DNA of 64,000 nucleotides. Origin: Galeruca laticollis (lineage: Eukaryota > Arthropoda > Insecta > Coleoptera > Chrysomelidae). Of this stretch, positions 9,160 through 18,477 are shown in pieces. The stretch covers positions 141,693,423 through 141,757,422 of the forward strand of contig OY998181.1 of NCBI GenBank assembly GCA_963921935.1. Direction: 5' to 3'. Every line of letters begins with the position of its first letter. Position 1 is the stretch's first letter. Below the pieces are notes generated by a model. The model saw only the letters and a program-made list of their open reading frames with translations. It was not told where the DNA came from and did no database searches. The position numbers were made by a program, and so were the translations under genes.

Positions 9160-11977
9160 TTATCGGATGGAAATAGGGCAGCTGTCGAGGTAGTCAATGT
9201 ATTCGTCGGGGAGGTCGTCGTAGGCCGTGGCTAGTAACCGTAATGGAGGAAATGGGAGCTTCCTCTTGGGAATTCTACCGAGGGGTCGTATATTGGCGAC
9301 CCACGGTAAGAGTAAGGTGTTTTTGGAAATTTCGCTGCCCGACTCGATGGTGCGATTAACATATCGGGCCTGTAAGTTGTTTAACCGAGATAGGATGGGT
9401 TCGATGTCGATATTGACATAAACTGTGTTGATGGGGGAGTATGGAGCCTTGTATTGGCAGTATTTTAGAATTGACTGCTCGCAAGTTCGTAATCTTTTGA
9501 CAAGATGGTTGGGAAGGGTGCAGTAGACGTTTGCTCTATAGTCGATTATTGGACGGATATATGTTTTATACGTATGAAGTAGGGTGGTAGGGTGTGTGCG
9601 TCCGAATGTGCCGCCGAGCGCCTTGAGAAGATTAACTCTCCGTCGGACTTTATTTAAAGTGTCCATTAGGTCGGGCGTCCAGTTGAGAGTGTAAGTAAAT
9701 TTCACTCCCAAATAGACGACTTCCCTAAGGATTTCGAGTCGATCACCCCAGAGCACGAGGCGGAAGTTTGTAGGAAGAAGTCGTTCGCTCATGGTATCAG
9801 GGTGTTGGAAGACGATGGCTTGTGTTTTTTGAGGATTAAGAGTCACCCGCCATTTCCTGCACCAATTAGAAAATTGGGTCAGTAGATTTTGGGATCGAAT
9901 GTTGAGAGAGCGAATATCTGTGGCAGAAATGATTAGTGCGGTATCATCCGCATATAGTTGGACGTTATCACGAGGATGTCGTGGGACAGGTGTATCATAC
10001 GTATAAATGATATATAGTAGAGGAGCAAGTATCGAGCCCTGCGGAACGCCAGTTTGAGGTGTAAAAGGGTCGGATATGCTATAACCAACTTTGACGCTGA
10101 TCGATCGGTCGGTGAGGTAAGAAAATATTAATTTGACAATTTGGTTTGGCAATCGGATGCTCAGTAGCTTTCTCACTAGTCCGGCGTGCCAGACTTGATC
10201 GAAAGCCTTCTGAACGTCCATGAGGATGGCGGCAGAACAGCGTCGTTGATTTAAAGCTCGGGTGACGATTGTTTGAAGGCTGGTGGTGGCGTTCTGACAA
10301 GAGTGGCCCGGCCTGAATCCGAATTGAAATGCCGGAATTATATTATTTTCAGTACAAAAGTCCCAGATTCGTCCTTTTAACAAGCGTTCAAAGACCTTAC
10401 CTAGGACGCTTATTAATGAGAGGGCGGTAAGATTCAGGCTTTGTGGGGTCTTTGCCGGATTTGGGGATGAGAACTACGTTGGCTGATTTCCAACAACGAG
10501 GAAAATAAGAAAATGCAAGGCAGGCGTTCAGCACGGCGCGGAGCGGAGGGAAGATCTCTTCTCGCAGGTTTTTAAATGCCTGCCTCGAGATTCCGTCGTG
10601 CCCTGGGGCACTGTTTCTCCCCGCTCGGAACGCCAGCTGAACTCCTTCGATAGTGAATGGTGAAAGAAGCGGAGAGTTCTCATCAGGTGGGATGTGTACA
10701 TGTGGACTTCGAGTGATATTTCGAGTCATGAGGTCGGTTTCGATGGCAAAGTCCCTAAGAAATTGGGGGTTATCGTGTGGTGAAAAGACAGTTTGTAGGT
10801 TATTTCTGAAGGCGGTGGCTTTGTCTTCGGATGTGTGGATCTTCTGTCCTTGCACTTCGAGATGTGATTCTACCTTTCTCTTGAGGCCGACGAGGCGGTA
10901 TAATTTTTGCCAAAACACGCGTCCTTGTCTGAAGTCCAGTCCGGCTGTTTCGGCCTTCCATTTTCTCTGCTTTTCAGCATTGATTTCTTGCCGAACCTGG
11001 GCGTTGAGACGGTTCCATTGTGTTTTGACAGCGGTATCTCGAGTGCGGACGTATAACCTGTATAACTGTCTTTTCTGACGGATTTTTTGCAAAATTCTTT
11101 GCAGAAGGGCATGAAAGTTGGTGTGTACTGTGGTGAGGGGGACGGCGATGTCTTGTGCATCGATTAGGAGGGATTGGAATTCTTCTGCGTGATTGTCTAT
11201 GTCATCAGTGTTCTGATGAATGACGGGTAGTGGTAAATTGGTAGAGACGTGGTTTGCAAAGGAATTCCAATCGGCTTTTTTAAAATCGCGAAAGGTGAAA
11301 TTCGTTGATGGTGGTGGTATTGGGTTGTGTAACGCGGTTTTGACCAGGAGTGGAACGTGGTCTGATGTAATCGGGTCGCCTATAAAGCATTCGTCGTCCA
11401 CGAGAGTGATTAATCTGTCTGTGCAGATTATATGATCGACTATGGAGGAGCCGAGGTGACTTATTGGGGTTGGATTATTATTTCTAATCCGTAAGATGGG
11501 AAGTGAGACGAGTTGTTCGGCGAGTAGTCTGCCATTGAGGTTGGTGTGTGTATCACCGAAAATAATGTTACGTGAGTTTAAGTCACCCATTATTATGGCT
11601 CGTGGTAGAGAGGATGCATATTCGAGGAGGTCGATTGATAGTGGTTGGTTGGGATGTTTATAGTAGGAAAAGAATGTCGTTGTGGTATTATTCCACGATA
11701 TGTCGATGGCTATGCAATCCAAGTTCTGTTGAGACAGAGGTGCAGGGAGGGGGTGTGGTGACGCGGGGAGTCCGTTTCGGACAAGAAGTCCGTTGCCGTG
11801 ACAGTAGAAGTTCCTGTCTAGGTGGAAGGTGGTGTAGCCAGTGAAGCGAGGAGGGTTCTTTAATAGAGTGTCTGTGATAGAAAGTACTTGTATATTTTGG
11901 GAGTGCAGAAGGTGTTTGAGAACATGTCGCTTCCTGGCTAGACCTTGGCAATTCACGGTCCCGGTAAGAAAGTCCAT
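9160..11977 (-). pseudogene. LINE1 ORF2: endonuclease and reverse transcriptase, single frameshift
   Basis: ATG at 11977. The endonuclease (TVNCQGLARKRH near the start, GDLNSRNIIFGD at about residue 135, SDHVPLLVKT at about residue 210) is followed by the RT start (NSAPGHDGISRQAF, then KSANVVLIPKSGKDP and SYRP). A shift around 10,425-10,440 moves to the frame 10,383-9,160. That frame has FQFGFRPGHS, ILMDVQKAFDQVWH, GVPQGSILAPLLY, the catalytic LYADDTA and the thumb. In total it is about 940 codons with no other lesion seen. Jockey-type elements use these activities for target-primed reverse transcription. There is no RNase H domain. Confidence 0.9.
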
Positions 11978-12043
11978 GACTTAATTTTGTCTTTTGGTGG
12001 TGAATGCAAAGTGGACGCGGTGGCCAGCGCCACTAGTTACGGA

Positions 12044-13437
12044 TCAATTGTATCCGTAAAATGAGGGGACGAGGTGAGTTAAGGTGTCGGCGACTAAGCC
12101 ACGGGCCGTCGGGACGGCGTTCATGATGGTGGTGGCCAAGATCTCAATCAAGATCTTGGAGTTGGTTGTCAGGTCGAATGGGGTCGATGGTTTTTCAAGA
12201 GTCACGGGTGCGATCTCTTGAGCGGATTTCGGTGCCTCCAGCCGCTTGGGGCACCGAGGGTGGAAAGCGGGGTGCGGACCGCCGCAATTTTTGCAAAGTG
12301 GTTCGTTTGCCTTTGGGCAATTGGCGGGCTTATGGTCGGTGGCTCCGCAGGAGGGACAGACCGGTTTGGCCCTGCAGAATTCGGCAAGGTGGCCTGTGAT
12401 TGAGCAGCGGTTGCAGAATTTCGGTACTGCAGGTAAGGGGTTGACGCGGTTGGAAGCCTCACACTCATGTATGAGGCCGTAGAAGTACAAGCCGCCGGAG
12501 AGGGCAGTGTGGTAATCTCTTTCGGATTCACTAAGAATCCGGAACATTGATGTGACTTTGCCATGGCGGCGTGACATTATGCGCCAAGACCTGGTGGCGG
12601 GGAATTCAATGTCTTTGAGGATGGCCTCAAATTGTAGGTCGGTGATGGTGGTGTCTACATATCTGCAGACCAGAGAGAAATGGGGCTTGCGGTTTCGAGA
12701 TCGTTGACGGTCTTGGCGTGTGGGGCTGAGGGGGATGATGGTGACTTGGTCGTCACCGAGAGTGTTACGAAGCCTTTTTGCTAAAGCTTCGTAGGGGAGG
12801 TCGGATGGTATTTTAAGAAGCGCAGTTCGGTTTGAATTTGCCTTCAGATGAGCGATTTTTCCTCTCAACAGCTCGTTGGTGTTGAGAAGGCTGTAAAGTT
12901 TTCGCTGGGATGTGTATTTTTGTGGGAGATTACGGATGTTAAGTGTCTGAAGTCGGGTGTTCGATTCAGTTTGTCGGGGTTGTCTAGGCTGTTGTTGTTG
13001 TCGTGGTGGCTGTTGTTGTTGTCGTGGTGGCTGTTGTTGTGTGGTTGGTGGTGGTGGGGTAGGGATTTTGCGTTCTCGGTTAGGCATGGTGCCTAAGCGA
13101 GTGAAGTTTCCCTGCTCGGTACGGCTGTTGGTAGCCGTGGATAGGTGAGATTTGGCTGAATAAGTTGGGGATGGACTGCGGGATGATTGAGGTGATTTTT
13201 GTTTGTTTTGTTGTTCTTTTTGTTCTTTTTCGGAATTTAGTTTGCTGATAAGTGCCATGGCTTTACTAAGTTGGTAGGTGAGGTTGTTTATCTGTTGGAT
13301 GAGTTCATCTTTGGAAGTGTCGGCGGTGGTTGGATTGGTCGGGGTTCTGACCAATTCGGGGAAGTCTTCTTTCGAAGAGATAGATGGTGGAGGGTTTTTT
13401 GGCTCCTGGTGCGGATTGAGGAGCGTGTCGAAGACAT
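12044..13437 (-). pseudogene. LINE1 ORF1: gag-like protein with three CCHC knuckles
   Basis: The likely start is the ATG at 13437 (MSSTRSSIRTRSQK), by comparison with LINE2. A shift in the A-run near 13,393 leads into the open frame that ends at 12,044. In order it has a Q/P-rich linker, an RNA-recognition-like core (LQTLNIRNLPQKYTSQRKLY to SERDYHTALSGG), three zinc knuckles (CNRCSITGHLAEFC, CPSCGATDHKPANC, CKNCGGPHPAFHPRC) and a hydrophobic tail. Such proteins coat LINE RNA. Whether the A-run shift is a mutation or a programmed event is not known. Confidence 0.85.
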
Positions 13438-13505
13438 GGCGGTGGACGAGAGGAACGAAACGTTTTCTTGTTTCGTTCTTGCGCGGAACTATTAGTGGGT
13501 GAGGT

Positions 13506-13587
13506 GGCTGACAAAAGCCGGCAGCGGACTCACTGCCGGGGGGAGTTTCCTCCCCGGTTAAAGGTTTCCTGACCCTTTTTGTCTGCC
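13506..13587 (-). ncRNA. Conserved structured 5' UTR block of LINE1
   Basis: A closing stem pairs 13,506-13,516 with 13,577-13,587 (one mismatch in 11). Inside are three hairpins: AGG/CCT with an AAA loop, GGGGAG/CTCCCC with a GAAA loop, and CGGCAG/CTGCCG. The core of about 57 nt is nearly identical in LINE2 and LINE3 although the surrounding UTRs hardly align. It lies about 70 nt before the ORF1 start. A role in translation, packaging or processing is possible. Confidence 0.65.
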
Positions 13588-13719
13588 GGTTAGTATTTTA
13601 TATTTACCTGAATCCGGATCCTCTTGTCTTGTGTGGGTTGGATGTCGGTTGACTTCTTGTAGGGTTCTTCGCTGTCGCTTAGTTGGTTTAAGCGATTTTC
13701 ATAAATAAAATCCGCTCTA

Positions 13720-13815
13720 GAAAGAGCGGGATTTCATAAATAGAAAGGCTCTATAAAGAGCCGATTTTCATAAATATGATTGTCCTATTAAGGACAAGTT
13801 GAGATAAAAATCTCA
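13720..13815 (-). other. Hairpin cassette in LINE1 5' UTR
   Basis: Four successive short hairpins occur: GAGAT/ATCTC, GTCCT/AGGAC, GGCTCT/AGAGCC and CGCTCT/AGAGCG, each with a loop of about four bases. The last three are separated by spacers containing ATTTATGAAA. LINE2 shows the same order with altered stem sequences. Confidence 0.55.
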
Positions 13816-13935
13816 GTTATTGCGTCGATTCCTGCGGCAAGGGCTTCTGGAAATACTTGGTTTGAACCAGTGACCAAGTTTTCCGTTGGGCTGCTACTTG
13901 CAGGTGACTTCCTTCGACGAATGTGTCCACTACAC

Positions 13936-14056
13936 TCCCGATCAGTTGTTCCCCGCCGCCTATTTATACACATCCGCGCGTGGTTCGATGCGCAGGCATG
14001 TGTTTTGATTGGTAGGGGCGGAGCCTATGAATTCGACGCGCTTTGCTCTGGGGTCA
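13936..14056 (-). repeat. Host gypsy 3' LTR, upstream (U3) part
   Basis: Starts TGACCCCAGAGC after the polypurine tract and is nearly identical to 28,921-29,041 (about three differences in 120 bp by eye). It contains a GC box-like GCTCCGCCCC, a CCAAT and a TATA box. Confidence 0.85.
13961..13970 (-). promoter_or_regulatory. TATA box of host gypsy 3' LTR
   Basis: TGTATAAATA on the minus strand, followed by a GC-rich run. The LINE1 insertion motif starts about 20 bp downstream, where transcription would be expected to start. Confidence 0.65.
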
Positions 14057-14076
14057 CTCCTCCGCTCCGAAGATCG
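14057..14076 (-). other. Polypurine tract of the host gypsy
   Basis: A GGAGCGGAGGAG-type purine run on the minus strand, preceded by TTCGATCTTC as in gypsy A and C, ends directly at the LTR start. Confidence 0.65.
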
Positions 14077-14179
14077 AACTGGGAATGTTTGCAAGTATGA
14101 TGTAAATAAGGTTAGAATATACACAGAAGCTTAAAGTTAAGGAGAAATGTGGTTAAATACGATATATACAATAGACGGT

Positions 14180-15920
14180 TTAGTTGTCTTCTGGTGGTGG
14201 TGCTGGTCTTATGTCGTCGATGTAGATCAGCTTGTGGCCGCCGTCTTTGAGCACGTTGTATGTGTTGGGGCCTAATTGTTCCAGGACTTCATGTGGCCCG
14301 GTCCACGTTTGGCCGAAGTTGGATCTGGCGTTTGTGTGTCAAGGAACAGGCGCCTGGCGTAGATGGTGGCTTACTGTTTGGCCTCTTCTTGCGGCTGGAG
14401 TCGTTTTTCGGGGGTGTTGAGTGGCCTTGGTCGCTTTGGGTCTTCTTCTGGGCGGCAGAGTTCGTAGCCCAGCAGTAGGTTGCATGGTGTTTCTTCGGTG
14501 GCTGCTGAGGTATTTGTCCCGAGAGAGAATATCGTGTCTGCCAGGACGTTTTCCCATCTATTTTCAGGTTTGCCGACCAGTCTGGCTCGTAGTCCCTTTT
14601 TGATTTCTTGGACTCGCCTCTCCACGGGGTTTGCACTTTGGTGGTACATTGGTTTGATGTGGTTCCTGTCCAGGAATCTTTCAAATACTCCGCCACGGAA
14701 TTGGCCTCCGTTGTCTGTGATCACGCATTCTGGGTAGCCCCATATTTGGCAGACCTCCTCCTCTAAGAATTGGACCACTGCTTTGGTCTTGCCTGATGTG
14801 GTGCAACGGTACTCTATCTATTTGGAGAAAAGGTCTGTGGCCACTAGGATGAAGCGATTGCCTCTGGTTGACTTTGGGTATGGCCCTAGGACGTCGAAGG
14901 AGATGGTCTTCCACGGTTCTTGTGATTCTCTGGCTTCCATTGGTGCTACTGGCTGTCTAGCTGCTGACTTGGTGGTGGCGCAGGTGAGGCAAGATTTCAC
15001 GTGTTCCTTGGCATCTTTCTGGAGTGTTGGCCAGTAATATATGCGTTTAATGGCCCTAGTGGTTTCGTCTGTCCCGGGGTGGCCCGAGGCTTCGTGCTAG
15101 GTCTTGAGCACGTCTTCTCGATAGCGTTTGGGGACGACTAGTCGGTGTTGTTGCCCCGCCGTGTAGAAACAAGTGCTGTGTTCTACTGAGAAGTCCTGTG
15201 ATAGGGTCTGTTCCACTTCGGTTTCTGGACCTCTGGTGGTGATGGCTTCCAGGCGACGTCTTAGTCGCAGCATTCCGGGATGTGTCCTATAGAATTTCGC
15301 TATGCGTTCCTCCAGCGTGAGGTTGGCGTTGTCCTCTTGGGCTTCTTCTTCTCGTTCGTCCTCGAGGAGGCATAGGAGGGGGAAGTTATCTGGTTCGTCA
15401 ATTTTTATGGAGGGCCAGGACAGTCTTTCGATTTCATCGTCTTGGGATGAGTTGTTGGTGATGGGTTCCTCTGCTTCTGGGAGCCTGGAGGCGTCCGTCT
15501 GGAGGCTGAAGCTCTGGTTTGGATCTGGTCTTGACAACTGGAGGGGTTGTGAGACTTCTTGTTTTATGTTCTGGAAGGAACTTTCTGCCTCTGGAGTCCA
15601 TTTGAATTTCCTCTTGGCAGCCGTCAGGTCTGAGAGGGGGGACGTTTTCTCGGCGTAGTTCTTCACGAAGTCTCTGAGCCAGCCTGCTGTTCCTAAGAAG
15701 CTTCGTAGTTGCTTCCTGGTTGTGGGTCTGGGGTAGTCTTGGATCTTTAGGACATGCTTTTCCAGTGGTAGGTTTGCTTCCGCTGTTATGGTATGCCCTA
15801 GGTATTCTAGGTGGTCAGAGGAGAATTGGCACTTCTTGTAATTTTTCCATCTCTACTCCATGTCGGTTTCCGAAAATCCTTTTTTGTAAGTTCTTTGTCA
15901 TCAGAATCGTCTGATCGTTT
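14180..15920 (-). pseudogene. Host gypsy pol: RT thumb to integrase, heavily broken
   Basis: The minus frame from about 15,850 reads the RT thumb (FLGTAGWLRDFVKNYAEKTS), then QTDAS of RNase H jumps directly to the spacer before integrase, so most of RNase H is deleted. Integrase follows with SCLTCATTK, D in SFDVLGPYPKS, D in TDNGGQF and E in PVERRVQEIKK. It is interrupted by in-frame TAG codons near 15,100 and 14,818, and by a stop near 14,371. The C-terminal DIRPAPPPEDN ends at 14,180. Upstream of 15,920 the element runs into a TA repeat and element G. Confidence 0.85.
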
Positions 15921-15923
15921 TGT

Positions 15924-15926
<3 letters not shown>

Positions 15927-15982
<56 letters not shown>
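15927..15982. repeat. TA dinucleotide repeat left of element G
   Basis: About 28 TA units between the host gypsy pol remnant and the left LTR of element G. A similar repeat lies on the other side (23,381-23,431). Element G probably inserted into this microsatellite, which hides its target duplication. Confidence 0.85.
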
Positions 15983-15989
<7 letters not shown>

Positions 15990-17595
15990 ATAAATTAATC
16001 CATCAAGAGAAAGGAAATCAGCATAGGATGAAACAGGTATTATTGCACTAGAATTAATTTAAAACAAACATCCAGTATATTGTTATGTAGTAAAACAGCA
16101 TTATCATATAAGCTATTTCAATGATCTAAACACATAGGCATCAATAACATAAATTTCAAATAAAGAACTAGAGCAATTAAAAAACAAACTGTAATTGTCA
16201 TGCAACATACTGTATATAATAATATTTACAATAATTATCTTTTAAAGTGCGCGGAAATTTAAGTAACAAGTGATATTGTGAAGATTTGCCAGAAAAATGT
16301 TTAATAAACCAACAATATAAAATCTTTATCTTTGATTGGTTATCCATGACATAAGACATAATAATACTAAAGCAATTTAAGAATTTCATAAGAAAAATCA
16401 AGACACCATATGTTATATAAACTTATTAGAGTATAAACAGTTTGATAGCAACGGAGGTTAGCAACGAAATTTATTGAAAACGATTGAAGGAGATAGATGT
16501 TTGATTAAAATGGAAGCAGACATGTAATAAAATTTGAGAAACTAAAATAGAAATTAACAGGGAAAAATTAGAAAGTTTCTTGAAAGGACCATATCAAAAC
16601 CTCCAAAGGAATTAACAATATACAAATAACCCAAAATAATGCATTACAAGACATGCAAATTGGAGATACGATGAATGAAATGGATACCTGTAATACATTA
16701 TGTGATATATTAACTGAATTGGACACAGATAAGTTATTTCATTTATAATTTCTTTTGCGTTACAATAAACAACTGAACTTACTAATATTTTATGTGTTTG
16801 AACGTTTACAAACATGGTAGTTTATTCGTTTAGTTATAAGTATAGTTAATATAAACTTACCTGTTTTTAGTATTAGTCACAGTTTACAAAGATATCTTTG
16901 AAGAAAAGCTTGATGATTTAGTCACACAGTATATAGTCAGTAACATTATAATTCTTCATTTCCTTTTCAGAGTAACTAGATAAATTCACTATTTGATATA
17001 ATAACTATTTGAAACATTAACTATAAACATTTATTATAGGTTATAATTACGTTTACTTATGAATAATATACATACTACCATAGATAAATAGTTTTAATAC
17101 TACTAAAATCATCAAGTAATATTTTAGATTGAGTCGTTATTTGTTTTCATTTTTCATATCACATATCTACGTTCTTTATTTGATATTATAAGCAAGTAAG
17201 AGATGTCGATATTTTTTTTATATCTTAGCATTAAATTCAGAAAACATTCTATGTTGTTTAAATTAGACAACCAATAATACACCATTCAATATACGGGTGG
17301 ATTATAGTTGAATGAAGCTAGTGCCGGACTCACCCATTATAAATCAAATCTAAAACAAATTTTAAATAGAGTTTCAATAGTCGGGAAAATAACATTTATG
17401 TTTAGAAACAAATCATAATCAGTGGCGCAACATAATAAATTTAAAACTAATGAGCATTCATCATAGTACAAATAATTTATTAAGAGTTAAAAAAAAAGAC
17501 TAGGAAAATAAATTATATAACAATTTTGATGAACCCAAATGCGTGGCAGATGACAATTTCTGTATTTTTATATTGATAAATAATAATCTACAACA
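15983..17595 (+). repeat. Element G 5' LTR
   Basis: 1,613 bp, long for a gypsy LTR, ending CTACAACA. Short open frames inside it on the minus strand show no domain. It is the same length as the 3' copy, with no indels seen. Confidence 0.9.
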
Positions 17596-17599
17596 ATAA

Positions 17600-17610
17600 T
17601 GGCACCCAAC
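17600..17610 (+). other. Primer-binding site of element G
   Basis: TGGCACCCAAC lies four bases after the LTR end. It resembles the TGGCGCCCAACG site of the other gypsies (tRNA-Lys type) with one change. Confidence 0.55.
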
Positions 17611-17829
17611 TAAAGGGCTTCATAATACTTTACAACCACTCACTAATATCCAAAATGAGACACAAATAACTATTACTTCCATTTATCACGTTATATATTT
17701 GTTAAAATTTAATAACAGTAAGATTATCAAAACAGCATTGAATTTATCATTATTAAAATATTTATTCAAATAATAACTACAACTAAAATTTTATATTAAT
17801 TATAAAAAAAAAAGGAATATACAATAGAC

Positions 17830-18264
17830 ATGGGCAAGAAAATAACAGACCTTACAGAAGATGAACTTAAAAAGGAATTACAAAATAGAAGACTTACCAT
17901 TACTGGAGATAAAACAAAAATGCTCAAGAGATTAGAAAAATCAATTTTAGAGGAAGGCATTGACCCGAATACTTATGAATTTGGAAAAGAAAGACAAGAA
18001 GGGGATTTCGCCAGAATTATGATACAGGGTGATACAGAAGAAAAGGAGGAAATGGATCCATTAAAAAGACTTTTACAAGAAATGAGAGAGATGAGAGCGG
18101 AGCAAAAAGAAGAATTAGCTAAGGTAGGCAGAAAACAAGATGAACAGAAGGAAGAATTGATGCAAACGAGAAAAGAACAAAACGAAACAACGAAAATACT
18201 CCATGAAAAGATGGATAAGTTCATTAATAGATTACAAGATTTTCAGATAAATCCAAAGAAATGA
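17830..18264 (+). CDS. Element G gag-like protein with N-terminal SAP domain
   Basis: 144 residues. Positions about 6-45 (LTEDELKKELQNRRL, then KTKMLKRLEKSI) fit a SAP DNA-binding helix-extended loop-helix. The rest (about 70-135) is a charged heptad-like coiled coil rich in E, K and Q. A capsid core and zinc knuckle are both missing, so this is much shorter than normal gag. The 210 bp between it and pol have no long frame. Either gag has been truncated and the element depends on capsid from elsewhere, or this small protein is all that is left. The ATG at 17830 is the first in the frame. Confidence 0.7.
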   Translation: MGKKITDLTEDELKKELQNRRLTITGDKTKMLKRLEKSILEEGIDPNTYEFGKERQEGDFARIMIQGDTEEKEEMDPLKRLLQEMREMRAEQKEELAKVGRKQDEQKEELMQTRKEQNETTKILHEKMDKFINRLQDFQINPKK

Positions 18265-18477
18265 TTATAAAAACAAAAACGAAAAACGAGTAAATTTTAT
18301 TAATACACATAATAGTCAGGAGAACTTGAGTACAGTTGATAAAAAAGAGTCCAGAGATATTCCAAATAAAATTATTACTAGACCCATAATACATGCTTCA
18401 GCTTCTGATGAAATTCAAAGGGCTGATGATCTTGAATCTTCAAGGGATTTTTAATCAGTGACGATGTTGTAAAGAAT

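Larger units (their letters stand above)
8175..13935 (-). mobile_element. LINE1: full-length jockey-type LINE inserted in the host gypsy 3' LTR
   Basis: A 5.8-kb LINE with 5' UTR (13,935-13,438), ORF1 gag-like, ORF2 endonuclease plus RT, and a 1-kb 3' UTR ending in a short TC tail. The 5' border is the point where near-identity with the other host LTR copy stops (AACTGATCGGG, a decayed AACAGATCGGC). The 3' border is CTCTC followed by AACAGATCGGC. The same motif on both sides fits a target duplication of about 11 bp. It is full length, with one frameshift in each ORF. Confidence 0.85.

Noticed and set aside
12957..13148. Plus-strand cysteine/glycine-rich frame
   Set aside because: Antisense of the Q/P-rich linker of LINE1 ORF1. 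No independent support.
13506..13587. HDV-like or hammerhead ribozyme in the LINE 5' UTR
   Set aside because: The block does not lie at the RNA 5' end and lacks a CUGANGA core. I could not fit the nested double pseudoknot of HDV-like ribozymes, so it is reported only as a structured RNA.
16198..16815. Two 67-codon minus-strand frames within the element G LTR
   Set aside because: Both are low-complexity and appear only because the LTR is AT-rich. They recur in the other LTR and show no domain.
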